Below, one piece after another: positions 26,007 to 35,050 of a stretch of 64,000 bases of DNA; the first letter of the stretch is position 1, and every line of letters starts with the position of its first letter. The position numbers and the translations under genes are program-made. This DNA is from Deltaproteobacteria bacterium (GTDB lineage Bacteria > Myxococcota > Kuafuiibacteriia > Kuafuiibacteriales > Kuafuiibacteriaceae), in contig JADJBV010000002.1 in NCBI GenBank assembly GCA_016703535.1, positions 2,666,001 through 2,730,000 on the forward strand, given 5' to 3'. Below the pieces are notes generated by a model. It was not told where the DNA came from. It saw only the letters and a program-made list of their open reading frames with translations, and made no database searches.

Positions 26007-27145
26007 AGCCCCGGACCTTCGCCTGGGCCTTGGCCTTCCTGGCGGTGGGCCGTTCGGCCCAGGCGGATCCGAAGGTGGTGATCGAACGGGCGACCGTCCC
26101 TTGGTCCGAACTGGAGCGCCTCCTGCGGAGTGAAGCCGTGGCGCGGCCCGAACCCCAGGCGCCGTTGCCTTACGCCTTGGGGCACCTGGAGCTGTCGGGC
26201 CAGGTCTCCCTCTCTCGAGCTCAACTCGGCCTTTCGGTCGAGGTGCAGCTGCTCCACGAGGGCTGGGTCGAGGTCCCACTTTTGCCCGAGGAAGTGGCCC
26301 TGAGCCGGATCGAAAGTTCGGGCCTGCCCCCGGAGCGGATGGTGTGGTCCCGGCGATCGGGCCAGGTGGTCCTGGTGGCCCGTGGTCCGGGAAAAGTGCA
26401 AGTTGACTTGCAATTCGAGATGCCCCTGAGACCCGGGCGCGGTGGCAGCCAGCTCCACCTTTCGCCTTTGGGGCTGACCACCGGCCGGGCCCGCCTCGAG
26501 GTCGGCGATCGGGCGTCATCGATCGGGGGCGCGACCCGCTGGCGACGGATCGGGGGTGGGCGGGTGGAGGCCACCTTGGGGGCGGACGGGATCGACCTCA
26601 CCTTCGGGGACCCGGAAGGGCCGGCGCCTTTGGCCAACAGCCTGGAGTCGCTGGAGGCGGTCACTCACCTGACTTTGGCCGGATCGGGCGCAACTCGGGT
26701 GCGGCTCCGGGCCACCCCCGACGAACGGGGCGTGTTGTCTCTGCGGCTCCCGGTCGGCGCTAGCGCTTGGCGTCTGTGGGTCGGCTCGAAGCCGGTGCCG
26801 GTAGCCACGGTGAGCGATGGGCCGGAGCTGCTCATCCCCTTGCCCGCGGAGCGGACGGTGGAGTTGGTCTACACCTTCGTCGGCGATGGCCTCGGCATCC
26901 GGGGCCAGCTGCGCCTGGAGTTGCCGGAGTTCCGGGCTCCGATCCGTGGCGCCGGTTGGGACCTCTGGCTCCCGGATGGACTGAGGTACAGCGGCGTCCA
27001 AGCGGCACTGGGGCCGGCGGACGAGTGCCACGGCTTTCGCGGCAAGGTGCCGATCGAGGCCCAAGGATCTTGCCGGGCCTTTGCGCGCCCGGTGCTCGGC
27101 CTGGGCGTGGCCTACGTGGAGCTCAGCTACGATCAGCTGCGCTGA
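26003..27145 (+). CDS. Exported beta-rich protein coupled to the CreD-like gene
   Basis: 380 residues, GTG at 26003 inside the previous stop (GTGA). A weak Sec signal (KPRTFAWALAFLAVGRSAQA) precedes an all-beta mature protein built from repeats of about 90-100 residues (LELSGQVSLSRAQLGLSVEV, RLRATPDERGVLSLRLPVGA). Unrecognised. The overlap suggests it is the periplasmic partner of the CreD-like membrane protein. Its stop is 4 bp from the stop of the converging haem-motif lipoprotein. Confidence 0.65.
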   Translation: MKPRTFAWALAFLAVGRSAQADPKVVIERATVPWSELERLLRSEAVARPEPQAPLPYALGHLELSGQVSLSRAQLGLSVEVQLLHEGWVEVPLLPEEVALSRIESSGLPPERMVWSRRSGQVVLVARGPGKVQVDLQFEMPLRPGRGGSQLHLSPLGLTTGRARLEVGDRASSIGGATRWRRIGGGRVEATLGADGIDLTFGDPEGPAPLANSLESLEAVTHLTLAGSGATRVRLRATPDERGVLSLRLPVGASAWRLWVGSKPVPVATVSDGPELLIPLPAERTVELVYTFVGDGLGIRGQLRLELPEFRAPIRGAGWDLWLPDGLRYSGVQAALGPADECHGFRGKVPIEAQGSCRAFARPVLGLGVAYVELSYDQLR

Positions 27146-27149
27146 AGGT

Positions 27150-29129
27150 TCAGATGTTGGGCCGACACAAGTAGATGCCGGGCCCGTTTTCGCTGCACGA
27201 TGAGCCGTTGCAGCAGCGATCGTTGCTGGGGTCGCAGAGATCACCGAGGCCCAAACAGGCGCCGCCGTCGCCGCCCGGATCCAAGTTGCCGTCCCGGGGC
27301 CCGGCGTCACTTTCGTCGGGAACGATCTGGGTGGTCCACTGGGCGATGTGGTTCGACGTCCCGAGATCTTGGAAGGGCAGGGCAAAGGCCGGAAAACTCC
27401 CGTCGTTGCCGGCCAACACGGCGTCGGGATCGATCGCGGCCATCCACAACCACATGTCGGATCCGTTGGGTTCCCTCAGGCCGTAGTTGCGTCGGGAAGA
27501 GAAGGTCACCCACATCACCCGGCCCGGGGCCTCCCGAAAGCGCGGGTCCACGAAGGGCGCCCACTTCGGGTAGCTGTTGCAGAGCTCCGTCTCACCGCGG
27601 TCGGTGATCCCGGGGCCGCTGGCCTTGGCCAACTCCACCGCGGCCCCACCTTCGCTGCGCATCGCCCAAAGTTGGGCCGAGTCATCGGCGTCGGCGTCGC
27701 ATTCGCCGCCGTAGTTGCTGCCGTTGTTGCAGGTCGAGCGGTTGTAGACGAAAAACTGCCCGTCGGGGGCGTAGGCTGGATAGTAGTGGTTGAGCCCGTC
27801 GGCGGGCGCGATCAGCTCCCGAGGTTCACTCCAGCCGCCTCCGCCCAACGCCTCCACGTAGGAGATGCCACCTCGGCCCGGCCGTTGAGTGGTCTGGTGG
27901 ATGGTGACCCGGGTGAAGATGATCCGATCGCCTCTCGGGGACCAATCGGGGTGATCGGGCTCGAAGCCGATGGGGATGGTCTCCAACACGTCGGTGGTCC
28001 GGCCGTCTCGGATCCGAATGTTGGTGTCGACCGGGTTGCCGTCGGCCCAAACCCCCGCAAAACGATCGCCGGCCGGGTTCCAGGTCTGGAACTGCTCTCG
28101 CCGATCGTCTTCACCGCTCACCAACACTTGGCGCGCCGCCACGTCGATCAGCGAGATGCGCCCGTCCCTTTGCCCGTTGATCGACAACGTCATGTGTTTG
28201 CCGTTGCGAGACAGACTGTGGCAGCCGTGGCAACCGCCACCTTGGAAGGGATAAAAACGTTCGGGCGGCGCCACCTGGCCAAACTCGGTCCGCATGATCC
28301 CGGTGCCGTTGGAGGTGGTCCAATAATAAAGGCCGCCTTTGACCGGCGCGGCTGAGATGTGGATCCGCAGCTCCGCCGAACGGCCGAAGGCCCGGCCTTG
28401 ATCGTCGGTGCCACGGACCTGGACCGTCACCGGCCCCTCGCCTCGATTGCTGTTGGCGACCACCGCCCAAAGTACGTCGCCTGGTGTGTAGAGGCAGCCG
28501 TTCCCCAAGGGGGTGCAGCGGACGTAGGTGACCAAGGTCGAGGCCGCCCCGGAGAAGCTGATCTCGAACAGCGTGTTCTCCTGGCTGCCCCGGCGGTAGT
28601 GGATCTCGATGGCGCCCAAGTTGGAAGGCAAGAGCACGCCATCGTTGGGGTACACCAGCTCGGGCGCTCGGCCCGGCTCTTCGTTGCCGCCGAACAGGCT
28701 CGGCGGGTCCGGTAGGTTCACCATCGGATCGATCACGATGCGCCGCAGCTCGACGGTGATGTTGGCCTTGGCGCTCAAGGTGCCCAAGGTCGCGGTCAAC
28801 TCCACGTTGCCGCCGACGCCCGCGGTGGTGAAGGTGGGGCCAGTCATGACCCCCAAATAAGCGACGTTCAGCCCGTAGACGGCCCGATCACTGACGTCCT
28901 CCTGACTTCCGTCGGCCTTTTCGGCCCGGACGGTGAAGGTCTGGGTGGCCGGTGTCAGGCCATCGATGCGCAAGGTGACGTCGGCGGGATCGATCCGGAG
29001 CGCCACGGTCCCGGGCGGTAGGGTCGGCCCGCTGTCCACCTCGCCGGCGTCGCCTCCGGGCGGGTCTTCATCGCATGAACACCCGGAGATCCCGAGGATC
29101 AGGCAGGGCAAAAGGAGGCGGGCGCGCAT
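27150..29129 (-). CDS. TolB-like beta-propeller lipoprotein with single c-type haem motif
   Basis: 659 residues; lipoprotein signal MRARLLLPCLILGISGCSC with lipobox I-S-G-C. Two Ig/fibronectin-like domains (aa ~35-250) lead to a propeller-like domain with repeated WSPRGDRIIFTR and YAPDGQFFVYN blades as in TolB. A covalent haem-attachment motif C-H-G-C-H is at aa 300-304 in FQGGGCHGCHSLSRNGKHM, followed by a Met/His candidate for axial ligation. A Cys-rich tail (NDRCCNGSSCSENGPG) ends the protein. So this is probably a surface c-type cytochrome, or a structural propeller with one haem. No other multihaem gene is nearby. Confidence 0.8.
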   Translation of the reverse strand: MRARLLLPCLILGISGCSCDEDPPGGDAGEVDSGPTLPPGTVALRIDPADVTLRIDGLTPATQTFTVRAEKADGSQEDVSDRAVYGLNVAYLGVMTGPTFTTAGVGGNVELTATLGTLSAKANITVELRRIVIDPMVNLPDPPSLFGGNEEPGRAPELVYPNDGVLLPSNLGAIEIHYRRGSQENTLFEISFSGAASTLVTYVRCTPLGNGCLYTPGDVLWAVVANSNRGEGPVTVQVRGTDDQGRAFGRSAELRIHISAAPVKGGLYYWTTSNGTGIMRTEFGQVAPPERFYPFQGGGCHGCHSLSRNGKHMTLSINGQRDGRISLIDVAARQVLVSGEDDRREQFQTWNPAGDRFAGVWADGNPVDTNIRIRDGRTTDVLETIPIGFEPDHPDWSPRGDRIIFTRVTIHQTTQRPGRGGISYVEALGGGGWSEPRELIAPADGLNHYYPAYAPDGQFFVYNRSTCNNGSNYGGECDADADDSAQLWAMRSEGGAAVELAKASGPGITDRGETELCNSYPKWAPFVDPRFREAPGRVMWVTFSSRRNYGLREPNGSDMWLWMAAIDPDAVLAGNDGSFPAFALPFQDLGTSNHIAQWTTQIVPDESDAGPRDGNLDPGGDGGACLGLGDLCDPSNDRCCNGSSCSENGPGIYLCRPNI

Positions 29130-29156
29130 GGCCCCATCCTACGCTGTTCGAGGGGC

Positions 29157-30719
29157 TCAGACCACCGGCGGGGGGACCAGCGAAAAGCCCCGAGGGGCGC
29201 TGATCTTGAAGGCTAAGCCGATCTCCCGCTTGCTGTGGGGTGGGATGGTCAGCTGGAGTTTGGTGAGCCCGGTGTCCGGATCGACCTCGGTCGCCTTCTC
29301 CAGCTCCAGCACCTTCACCACCGCGTCCTCCAATTGAGACACCGGCAGCCGATCTCGTAGCAGCACCTCGATCGGGCCGTTGCTCACGTTTTCGATGGTG
29401 GTCCGCACCTCGTACAGCCAGGTCAAAGCGCCGGTGACCAGCCCCTTCTTTTCTGGCTCGGCCTTGGCGTTGCGGCGGATCCGCAGGCCGGCGTGGGTGC
29501 CGAGAGGGATCCGGAAGCGCTCCTTGTTGGCCACGAAGGGCAGCTGAGTTTGTCCGCTGAAGTTTTTGCCGCGGAAGACGTTGACCGTCCCCGGCAACAA
29601 GACCTTGCCGGTGCTGTTGTCCAGCTCGACCACCTCGATGGCCACCGGCCGCTCCCGAGGGGCGATCTCCAGGCGGGCCCGGGCCGGCAACTCCCCTTCG
29701 AAGAGCTCCACCCGCACCGGCCGACCGCTGGAGGGCACCGAAACCTTGCCTCGGGCCTGATGTTCCACGGTGGCGGCGGGGGACGCGACCTCACCGGGCC
29801 CCGCCGGCGCACCTTCCAGCCGGGCTTCAGTTTTGGTGGTGGAGACGATCTGTTGATCCGGGCCCCCGGCCACGCCCCGGACCGTCAAGGTCTTCAGCTC
29901 GGGGGGAGGCTCGGACAGCGGCGGGCGAGCGGTGCTGGCGATCAAGGTGACCTCGTCCCAATCTTCACCCGTCGACTGCTGCACCAAGGCGATCGCTGTC
30001 AGCCGCAGCCGCTCCTTTTGTTCGGCGCCAGCGGCGATCCAGCGGGCGTCGTAGGCCGGGACCCAGCGGGCGTTGGGGGTCGCGTAGCCGAGCTCGACCT
30101 CGACCTCGCCGTTGACGTCACCCTCCAGCTGCACCGTCACGAATAGACCCAAGGGTTCGGGGCGGCCCAGGCGCGATCGCTCTTGCTCCAGGCGCCGACG
30201 TTCCTCCTCCAGCCGCTCCTTTTGGGCAAAACGGATGGCCCGCTCCCCCGCCAACCGAAACCGGCCGACCTTCAGGTGTTCGAAGGCCTGGCCCCACTTG
30301 TCGAAGGCCGGGTTTTGATCGAGCCACTCCCGAGACAAGGTTTGGGTGGCGAGTTCGGCGTAGTGGCTGAGCAAGTTGGCCGCCCGCTCCTGGTGTTGAT
30401 CTTGGTCCCTCAAGTTGGACAACTCGGCCCGCACCTCCTCCAGCCGGGCCACCACCTCTTTTTGCCGGGCGTCACCCGAACCACCGTATTCGATCCCGGC
30501 CCGGATCCCCGCCACCCGCAGCGGTTCCCGTTGACCACCGACCAAGCGGTAGGCCTTGGCTTCCAGGCTTTCGGTCGGCAGTTGGGTGGGCAAGGGTCCA
30601 AAACGCACCCCCCCTGGGCCCGCCTCCAAGGTGAGCCGGCGCTGCCGGGTGATGGTCGCGCGGTCGGTATAGACCCGGACCGACGTGACCCGACCTCGTT
30701 CGTTGCTGGCTTCGTTCAT
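29157..30719 (-). CDS. MuiA/DUF4139 family protein 1
   Basis: 520 residues, cytoplasmic or loosely attached (no signal). The N-terminal ~100 residues have the DUF4140-like start VTSVRVYTDRATITRQRRL, a coiled coil (aa ~125-225: LEEVRAELSNLRDQDQHQER) follows, and the C-terminal beta-sandwich carries the DUF4139 motifs (STGEDWDEVTLIASTARP, YEVRTTIENVSNGPIEVLL). The family is named from MuiA, a gene whose overproduction reduces mucoid exopolysaccharide in Streptomyces; the molecular role is unknown. The gene starts 7 bp after its tandem paralogue, so both are one operon. Confidence 0.82.
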   Translation of the reverse strand: MNEASNERGRVTSVRVYTDRATITRQRRLTLEAGPGGVRFGPLPTQLPTESLEAKAYRLVGGQREPLRVAGIRAGIEYGGSGDARQKEVVARLEEVRAELSNLRDQDQHQERAANLLSHYAELATQTLSREWLDQNPAFDKWGQAFEHLKVGRFRLAGERAIRFAQKERLEEERRRLEQERSRLGRPEPLGLFVTVQLEGDVNGEVEVELGYATPNARWVPAYDARWIAAGAEQKERLRLTAIALVQQSTGEDWDEVTLIASTARPPLSEPPPELKTLTVRGVAGGPDQQIVSTTKTEARLEGAPAGPGEVASPAATVEHQARGKVSVPSSGRPVRVELFEGELPARARLEIAPRERPVAIEVVELDNSTGKVLLPGTVNVFRGKNFSGQTQLPFVANKERFRIPLGTHAGLRIRRNAKAEPEKKGLVTGALTWLYEVRTTIENVSNGPIEVLLRDRLPVSQLEDAVVKVLELEKATEVDPDTGLTKLQLTIPPHSKREIGLAFKISAPRGFSLVPPPVV

Positions 30720-30726
30720 GACAACC

Positions 30727-32628
30727 TCAGTGGGCCAACGCCTGGATCAGGCGCGTGTCCTTGGGAACTTCGATCTCGTAGGCCAAACTCAGCTCGACTC
30801 GGCCCCCCGGGGCGACCTTGACCTTGAAGGTGACGATCCCGGTCTGTTCGTCGAGTTGAGCGTCTTTGGGGGAGGTCTTCAGCAGCTTGACCTTCACCTT
30901 GTTGTCGATGGTCACCGGCACCTGATCTTGCACCTCGAGTTCGGCGACCTGATCCAGGAAACTCTCGATCTCGATGTCGACCTCGACCAAGTGGAGATCG
31001 TCCTTGTTGATCAACCCCGAGGTCTTCATCGAGGTGCGGACTCGCCGAGCACACTTGATCTGGGTTTCGGCGCCCAACTCCAGGGTCAACTTGCCCCCAG
31101 CGGGGGTGGTCTCGATCCGGGTGGTGCCCAAAAACCCGTCCTTCAGATACAGGGCGGTCGGCCCCCCGAGGAGCGGCTGATCCGAGGTGTGGACCACCGT
31201 CACCCGGCCAAAGGCGTGGTCCTTGATCGCGGGCCGCAGCAGATACTCGATCTTGGCGGGATAGGTGGTGGTGCCCAAGGGCAGCCGTTGGGGTTCGGCG
31301 CTGGAGCGCTGCTGACTTTCGCCCGCCACTCGGATCTCGAAGTCGAGGCCGCCGCTCGACTCACGCGGCGGGGCGCTCCCGGGTCGGGGCGATCGCGGCG
31401 TCGGCTCGAGCTCTGGCTCGTCCCTTTCGATCTCGCGGCTCGCCTGCATTTCGGCGGGCATCATCCAGGTGCCGCTGACCTCCGAGACCGGCGTGGTCTC
31501 GTCGAACTCATCCCGGTCGATCATCTCTTCGGCGCTGTCGTCGTAGTCCAGCGAAGCCTGCACCTCTTCGGCTCGTTCTTTGGCCTGGCCACGCCCAAAC
31601 CCGCCGAGGGCCGCCGCTTGGGCCAAGATCCGGGACGCCGAAGAGGCCGGAGGTGCCGGTGGGGGTGCGCTCATCGCGACGCTGGGCGCGGGCATCGCCT
31701 TGGGCGCGGCACCTGGGGCCATCGAACGCCGCAGTTCACCTCCTCCTCCACCCTCGGCGTCCATCTTCTTGGACTTGGCGTCCTTTTCGTAGAGGTTGCG
31801 GGCCTGATCCTCGAAGCGGTTTCGCTTCTCCAGGCGCCAAGGTTTGACCGTGGGCACCACCAGACCTGCTTCGGGTTCGGCGGTCGACAACGACAACTCC
31901 ACCGGTTCCCAGTCTTCACCGGTCTCCTGCCAGACGTCGGCCAAGCGGGTCAGCTCGATCCGCTGGGCGCCTCGATCGAGGCGCAGCTGGTAGTAGGGGC
32001 GCCAAGTGGCCCAACCGATCGCGTAGGTGACGTCGATCGCCGCGTCCCCCGGGGCTTCGGCGTCGATGGTCACCCACAACGCCGAGTGGGCCTCGACCTG
32101 ATCGATCGTGTGCCCGCTGCCCTCGACTCGTCGCCGCTCCGCGGCCAGGGCCTCTTCCGCCCGCTCGACCTCTTTTTCTTTGGCCCGGAGGGCCGCGAGT
32201 GTTCCTTGCCGACGCTTCAGCAAGATCTCCAGGCCCGCCAAAAAGGTGTCGGGCCGGAGCGGGCCCCGCTGGGCGTCACCGTCGGGGTGGAGCGAGTCCA
32301 AGATCGCGATCTCTTCGGCCAAGGCGTCCCGTTCGCCGCGCAGCCGGTAGACCTCGGTGGTCAAGGCCTCGAGGGGCGTGTGGGGCCCGGCGCCTTGGGC
32401 CGGCAAAGGCCGGCGCACCTCGTCCAGCTCGACGGCCCGCACCAGCCCCACGTTGGTCTGGATCCGCACCCGGCCGGGGTCTAGGCCCACCGGCAGGCCC
32501 TTCAACCAAACCCGGGTCGCGCCCGGCACCAGCGGCGCGTGGGCTCGGCGGGTGACGTGAGCGAGCTCAGAATAAACCGTGGCGGAGGTGATCCGGCTGT
32601 CGACCTCGAGGAGGCGAAGGGCTTCCAT
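30727..32628 (-). CDS. MuiA/DUF4139 family protein 2, with internal low-complexity insert
   Basis: 633 residues and the upstream member of the tandem pair. Same plan as its neighbour: DUF4140-like N-terminus (ITSATVYSELAHVTRRAHAP), coiled coil (aa ~95-165), and a DUF4139-type C-terminal sandwich (QETGEDWEPVELSLSTAEPE, IEYLLRPAIKDHAFGRVTVV). It differs by a ~150-residue insert (aa ~270-420) rich in Ala, Pro, Met, Glu and Arg with patches of acidic residues, which is likely disordered. No signal peptide. Divergent from the DUF4178 gene across a 149-bp gap, which probably has promoters for both directions. Confidence 0.82.
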   Translation of the reverse strand: MEALRLLEVDSRITSATVYSELAHVTRRAHAPLVPGATRVWLKGLPVGLDPGRVRIQTNVGLVRAVELDEVRRPLPAQGAGPHTPLEALTTEVYRLRGERDALAEEIAILDSLHPDGDAQRGPLRPDTFLAGLEILLKRRQGTLAALRAKEKEVERAEEALAAERRRVEGSGHTIDQVEAHSALWVTIDAEAPGDAAIDVTYAIGWATWRPYYQLRLDRGAQRIELTRLADVWQETGEDWEPVELSLSTAEPEAGLVVPTVKPWRLEKRNRFEDQARNLYEKDAKSKKMDAEGGGGGELRRSMAPGAAPKAMPAPSVAMSAPPPAPPASSASRILAQAAALGGFGRGQAKERAEEVQASLDYDDSAEEMIDRDEFDETTPVSEVSGTWMMPAEMQASREIERDEPELEPTPRSPRPGSAPPRESSGGLDFEIRVAGESQQRSSAEPQRLPLGTTTYPAKIEYLLRPAIKDHAFGRVTVVHTSDQPLLGGPTALYLKDGFLGTTRIETTPAGGKLTLELGAETQIKCARRVRTSMKTSGLINKDDLHLVEVDIEIESFLDQVAELEVQDQVPVTIDNKVKVKLLKTSPKDAQLDEQTGIVTFKVKVAPGGRVELSLAYEIEVPKDTRLIQALAH

Positions 32629-32777
32629 GCGGCGGCGAGTCTAGCCCGAAGTGGAGCGGGGGTCCCGATCCCCCAACCCACCTGGACGATCAGCGACGCG
32701 TGCCTAAGTGCCCTCACTGCACGGCTTGCCGAGGGGGGATGTGGGTGTTAAGCCCCCTGAGAGCCGTCGGATCCTCG

Positions 32778-34646
32778 ATGTCCAGCCGCATCGCCAATTG
32801 CCCCAACTGCGGAGGTCAGGTCGAGTTCAGAGCCGGGACCTCGCTGATCACCGTCTGCCCCTACTGCAGCAGCATGGTCGCCCGGCGCGGCGACGATCTC
32901 GGCGAGCTGGAGATCACCGGCCAAGTTGCCCCCCTCATGGATCTGGGCTCCCCCCTTTCCCTCGGCCTGGCCGGGCGAATGGGCCGCCTGGGCTTCAGCT
33001 TGATCGGCCGGGCCCAGCTCGACTGGGGCAACGGGCCCTGGAACGAGTGGTACGCATCCTTCGATGACGGCAGCTGGGGATGGATCGCCGAGGCCCAAGG
33101 TAAGGTCTACCTCACCCGCCCCACCGAAGCCGACGATCTACCCCGCTTCCACCAAGCCCGAGTGGGCCTACGTTTTTCGGTGCCGGGCGCCACCTTGGTG
33201 GTCACCGAACGAAGGAAGGCTCGCCTGGTCGCGGCCGAGGGTGAACTCCCTTTTTTGGCGGTGCCGGGCAGCAGCTACGGTTATGTCGACGCCGAAGGTG
33301 GAGACGGCGCCTTCGCCACCATCGACTACGGCGACGGCGACGACACCCCGACCTTGTTCCTTGGCAAGGAGGCCCAATATCGGGACCTCTTTGGCCCGGG
33401 GATCATGGCCGAACGTCAGGCCGGCAAAGCCCAAGGTGAGGCCCTCAACTGCCCCAACTGCGCCGCCCCGGTGGAGCTGCGTTCTCCGGACACCGCTCAA
33501 CGCCTGACCTGCAGCAGCTGCGACGCGCTCCTCGACTGCGAACGAGGTTCGAAGCTGGAGGTGTTGGAGGTCGCGCGCCAAAAGCGCCTCCAGCCGGTGA
33601 TCCCGCTGGGCACCAAGGGACAACTTCGGGGCCGGGAGGTCACCGTCTACGGCGTTTTGGTCCGCAGCGTCCACGTCGAGGGCGTGCGGTATCCTTGGGA
33701 AGAGTACCTGCTCAAGGACGAAGGGGACGGGGCCTTCCGCTGGTTGGTGATCGCCGAAGGCCACTACAGCTTCGTGTCGCCGGTATCGGCCGGTGAGGTA
33801 AACGAACGCGAAACGTCGGCGTCGTGCCGCGGCCGCAGCTTCCGGTTTTTTCAGGGCGGCACGGCCCGGGTCGACGCCCTCGCCGGCGAGTTCTACTGGA
33901 AGGTGGCCCGCAACGAGTTGGCCGGCACCGCCGACTATGTCTCGCCCCCTTTGATGTTGTCCAAAGAGGAGAACGACGAAGAGGTCGTTTGGTCCCTGGG
34001 CGAATATCTGAGCCTCGAGGAAGTGCAAGTTGGCTTGCGCCTCAAGAACAAGTTGCCCAAACCCCGGGGGATCGCGCCCCACCAGCCCAACCCCACCGAA
34101 CTCGCCCCGGTGGCCAAGTTGGGCCTGATCTTGAGCGTGATCTTCCTCTTGGTGGGTGGTGTTTTGTGGCTGGCGGCCGACAAGGCCCTGGTGCTCAACC
34201 ACTCCCACACCATCACCGAAACCGGGAACTCGACCTCGGTCTTCAACCGCGGCCAACAGTTCATCACCGAACCCTTCGAGTTGCCGCGGAAGAGCAACCT
34301 GGAGATCCGCCTCACCGCCTTGGGGATCCAGAGTTTCCTCTTCTTGGATGGCGGCCTGGTCGCGACCGATCGCTCCGAGGCCATCCCCTTCGGGGCCCGG
34401 GCCGAGGTGGTGGAGAAGGGTGTCCGCAAGGTCTATCTGGGTGAGGTTCCGGCGGGCACCTACGTGATCCGAGCCTCGCCCGAGTGGACCGGACCGCCGC
34501 CGACCGGCCTCACCTTGGAGGTGCGCCGCAACGTCTTTCGACCGACCCACCTGGTGTTGGTGTTGGTCTTGCTCTGGGCCTTTCCGCTGCTGTTGGTCTT
34601 CCAGCGGATGAGCTTCGAAAAACAACGGTGGGCCAATGCAGGCTGA
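32778..34646 (+). CDS. DUF4178 domain protein with zinc-ribbon motifs and C-terminal membrane helices
   Basis: 622 residues. I start at 32778 (MSSRIANCPNCGGQVEFRAG) because earlier in-frame starts add a chance extension not expected for this family. Two CxxC zinc ribbons begin the first DUF4178 module (CPNC aa 8-11, CPYC ~aa 28) and two more the second (CPNC ~aa 226, CSSC ~aa 247). DUF4178 modules are all-beta and recur in proteins encoded beside a DUF350 gene and a membrane spermidine synthase, as here. Two hydrophobic helices (about aa 455-475 and ~600-615) anchor it. Function of the family is not known; association with membrane polyamine or lipid modification is inferred from neighbours. 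Confidence 0.85.
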   Translation: MSSRIANCPNCGGQVEFRAGTSLITVCPYCSSMVARRGDDLGELEITGQVAPLMDLGSPLSLGLAGRMGRLGFSLIGRAQLDWGNGPWNEWYASFDDGSWGWIAEAQGKVYLTRPTEADDLPRFHQARVGLRFSVPGATLVVTERRKARLVAAEGELPFLAVPGSSYGYVDAEGGDGAFATIDYGDGDDTPTLFLGKEAQYRDLFGPGIMAERQAGKAQGEALNCPNCAAPVELRSPDTAQRLTCSSCDALLDCERGSKLEVLEVARQKRLQPVIPLGTKGQLRGREVTVYGVLVRSVHVEGVRYPWEEYLLKDEGDGAFRWLVIAEGHYSFVSPVSAGEVNERETSASCRGRSFRFFQGGTARVDALAGEFYWKVARNELAGTADYVSPPLMLSKEENDEEVVWSLGEYLSLEEVQVGLRLKNKLPKPRGIAPHQPNPTELAPVAKLGLILSVIFLLVGGVLWLAADKALVLNHSHTITETGNSTSVFNRGQQFITEPFELPRKSNLEIRLTALGIQSFLFLDGGLVATDRSEAIPFGARAEVVEKGVRKVYLGEVPAGTYVIRASPEWTGPPPTGLTLEVRRNVFRPTHLVLVLVLLWAFPLLLVFQRMSFEKQRWANAG

Positions 34647-34649
34647 TCC

Positions 34650-34832
34650 ATGAAAACACCTTCCATCCTCTACCTGCTGGTTTCGGTGGCCTTGATGGCT
34701 TGGTATCTGTCCTTCAGCAGCCGAGGGGCGATCTTCGGCGGCACCGATGGTCGGCCCGGCCTCGGGGGCAGCGGTGGCGGGGGTGGTGGTGGCGTCTTCT
34801 TTTGGGGCACGGGTTATCGGGGAGGTAAGTGA
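34650..34832 (+). CDS. Small Gly-rich membrane protein
   Basis: 60 residues: one membrane helix (ILYLLVSVALMAWYLSF) followed by a tail that is about half glycine (GGTDGRPGLGGSGGGGGGGV). It starts 4 bp after the DUF4178 gene and its stop shares a base with the next start, so it is firmly in the cluster. Similar short Gly-rich proteins accompany DUF350 genes elsewhere, and it may be a lipid-facing or assembly peptide. Confidence 0.7.
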   Translation: MKTPSILYLLVSVALMAWYLSFSSRGAIFGGTDGRPGLGGSGGGGGGGVFFWGTGYRGGK

Positions 34833-35050
34833 TGTTTTGGGAAACGCAGCAGGGCCACATGGTGGCCTCGGTCGTGTATTCGTTGATCGGCGTGGCGATC
34901 TTCGCCTTGGCCTTCCTGCTGATGGAGCGGATCGCGCCTTTTTCGCTGAAGAAGGAGCTGGCCGAAGATGACAACGTGGCGGTCGGGGTGGTCCTCGGCT
35001 CCATCGTCATCGGCTTGTCGATCATCATCGCCTCGGCGATCGGCTCGTGA
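34832..35050 (+). CDS. DUF350 (YjfL-type) membrane protein
   Basis: 72 residues, two membrane helices (SVVYSLIGVAIFALAFLLME and VGVVLGSIVIGLSIIIASAI) joined by a short cytoplasmic loop with a charged F-S-L-K-K-E-L motif. ATG 34832 has GGAGG at 34821-34825. This is the size and motif of half a DUF350 unit (the family has two-helix repeats). Overlaps the previous stop and the next GTG start (coupled). In other bacteria YjfL-like DUF350 genes lie beside a PspA-like gene or spermidine synthase. Confidence 0.8.
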   Translation: MFWETQQGHMVASVVYSLIGVAIFALAFLLMERIAPFSLKKELAEDDNVAVGVVLGSIVIGLSIIIASAIGS

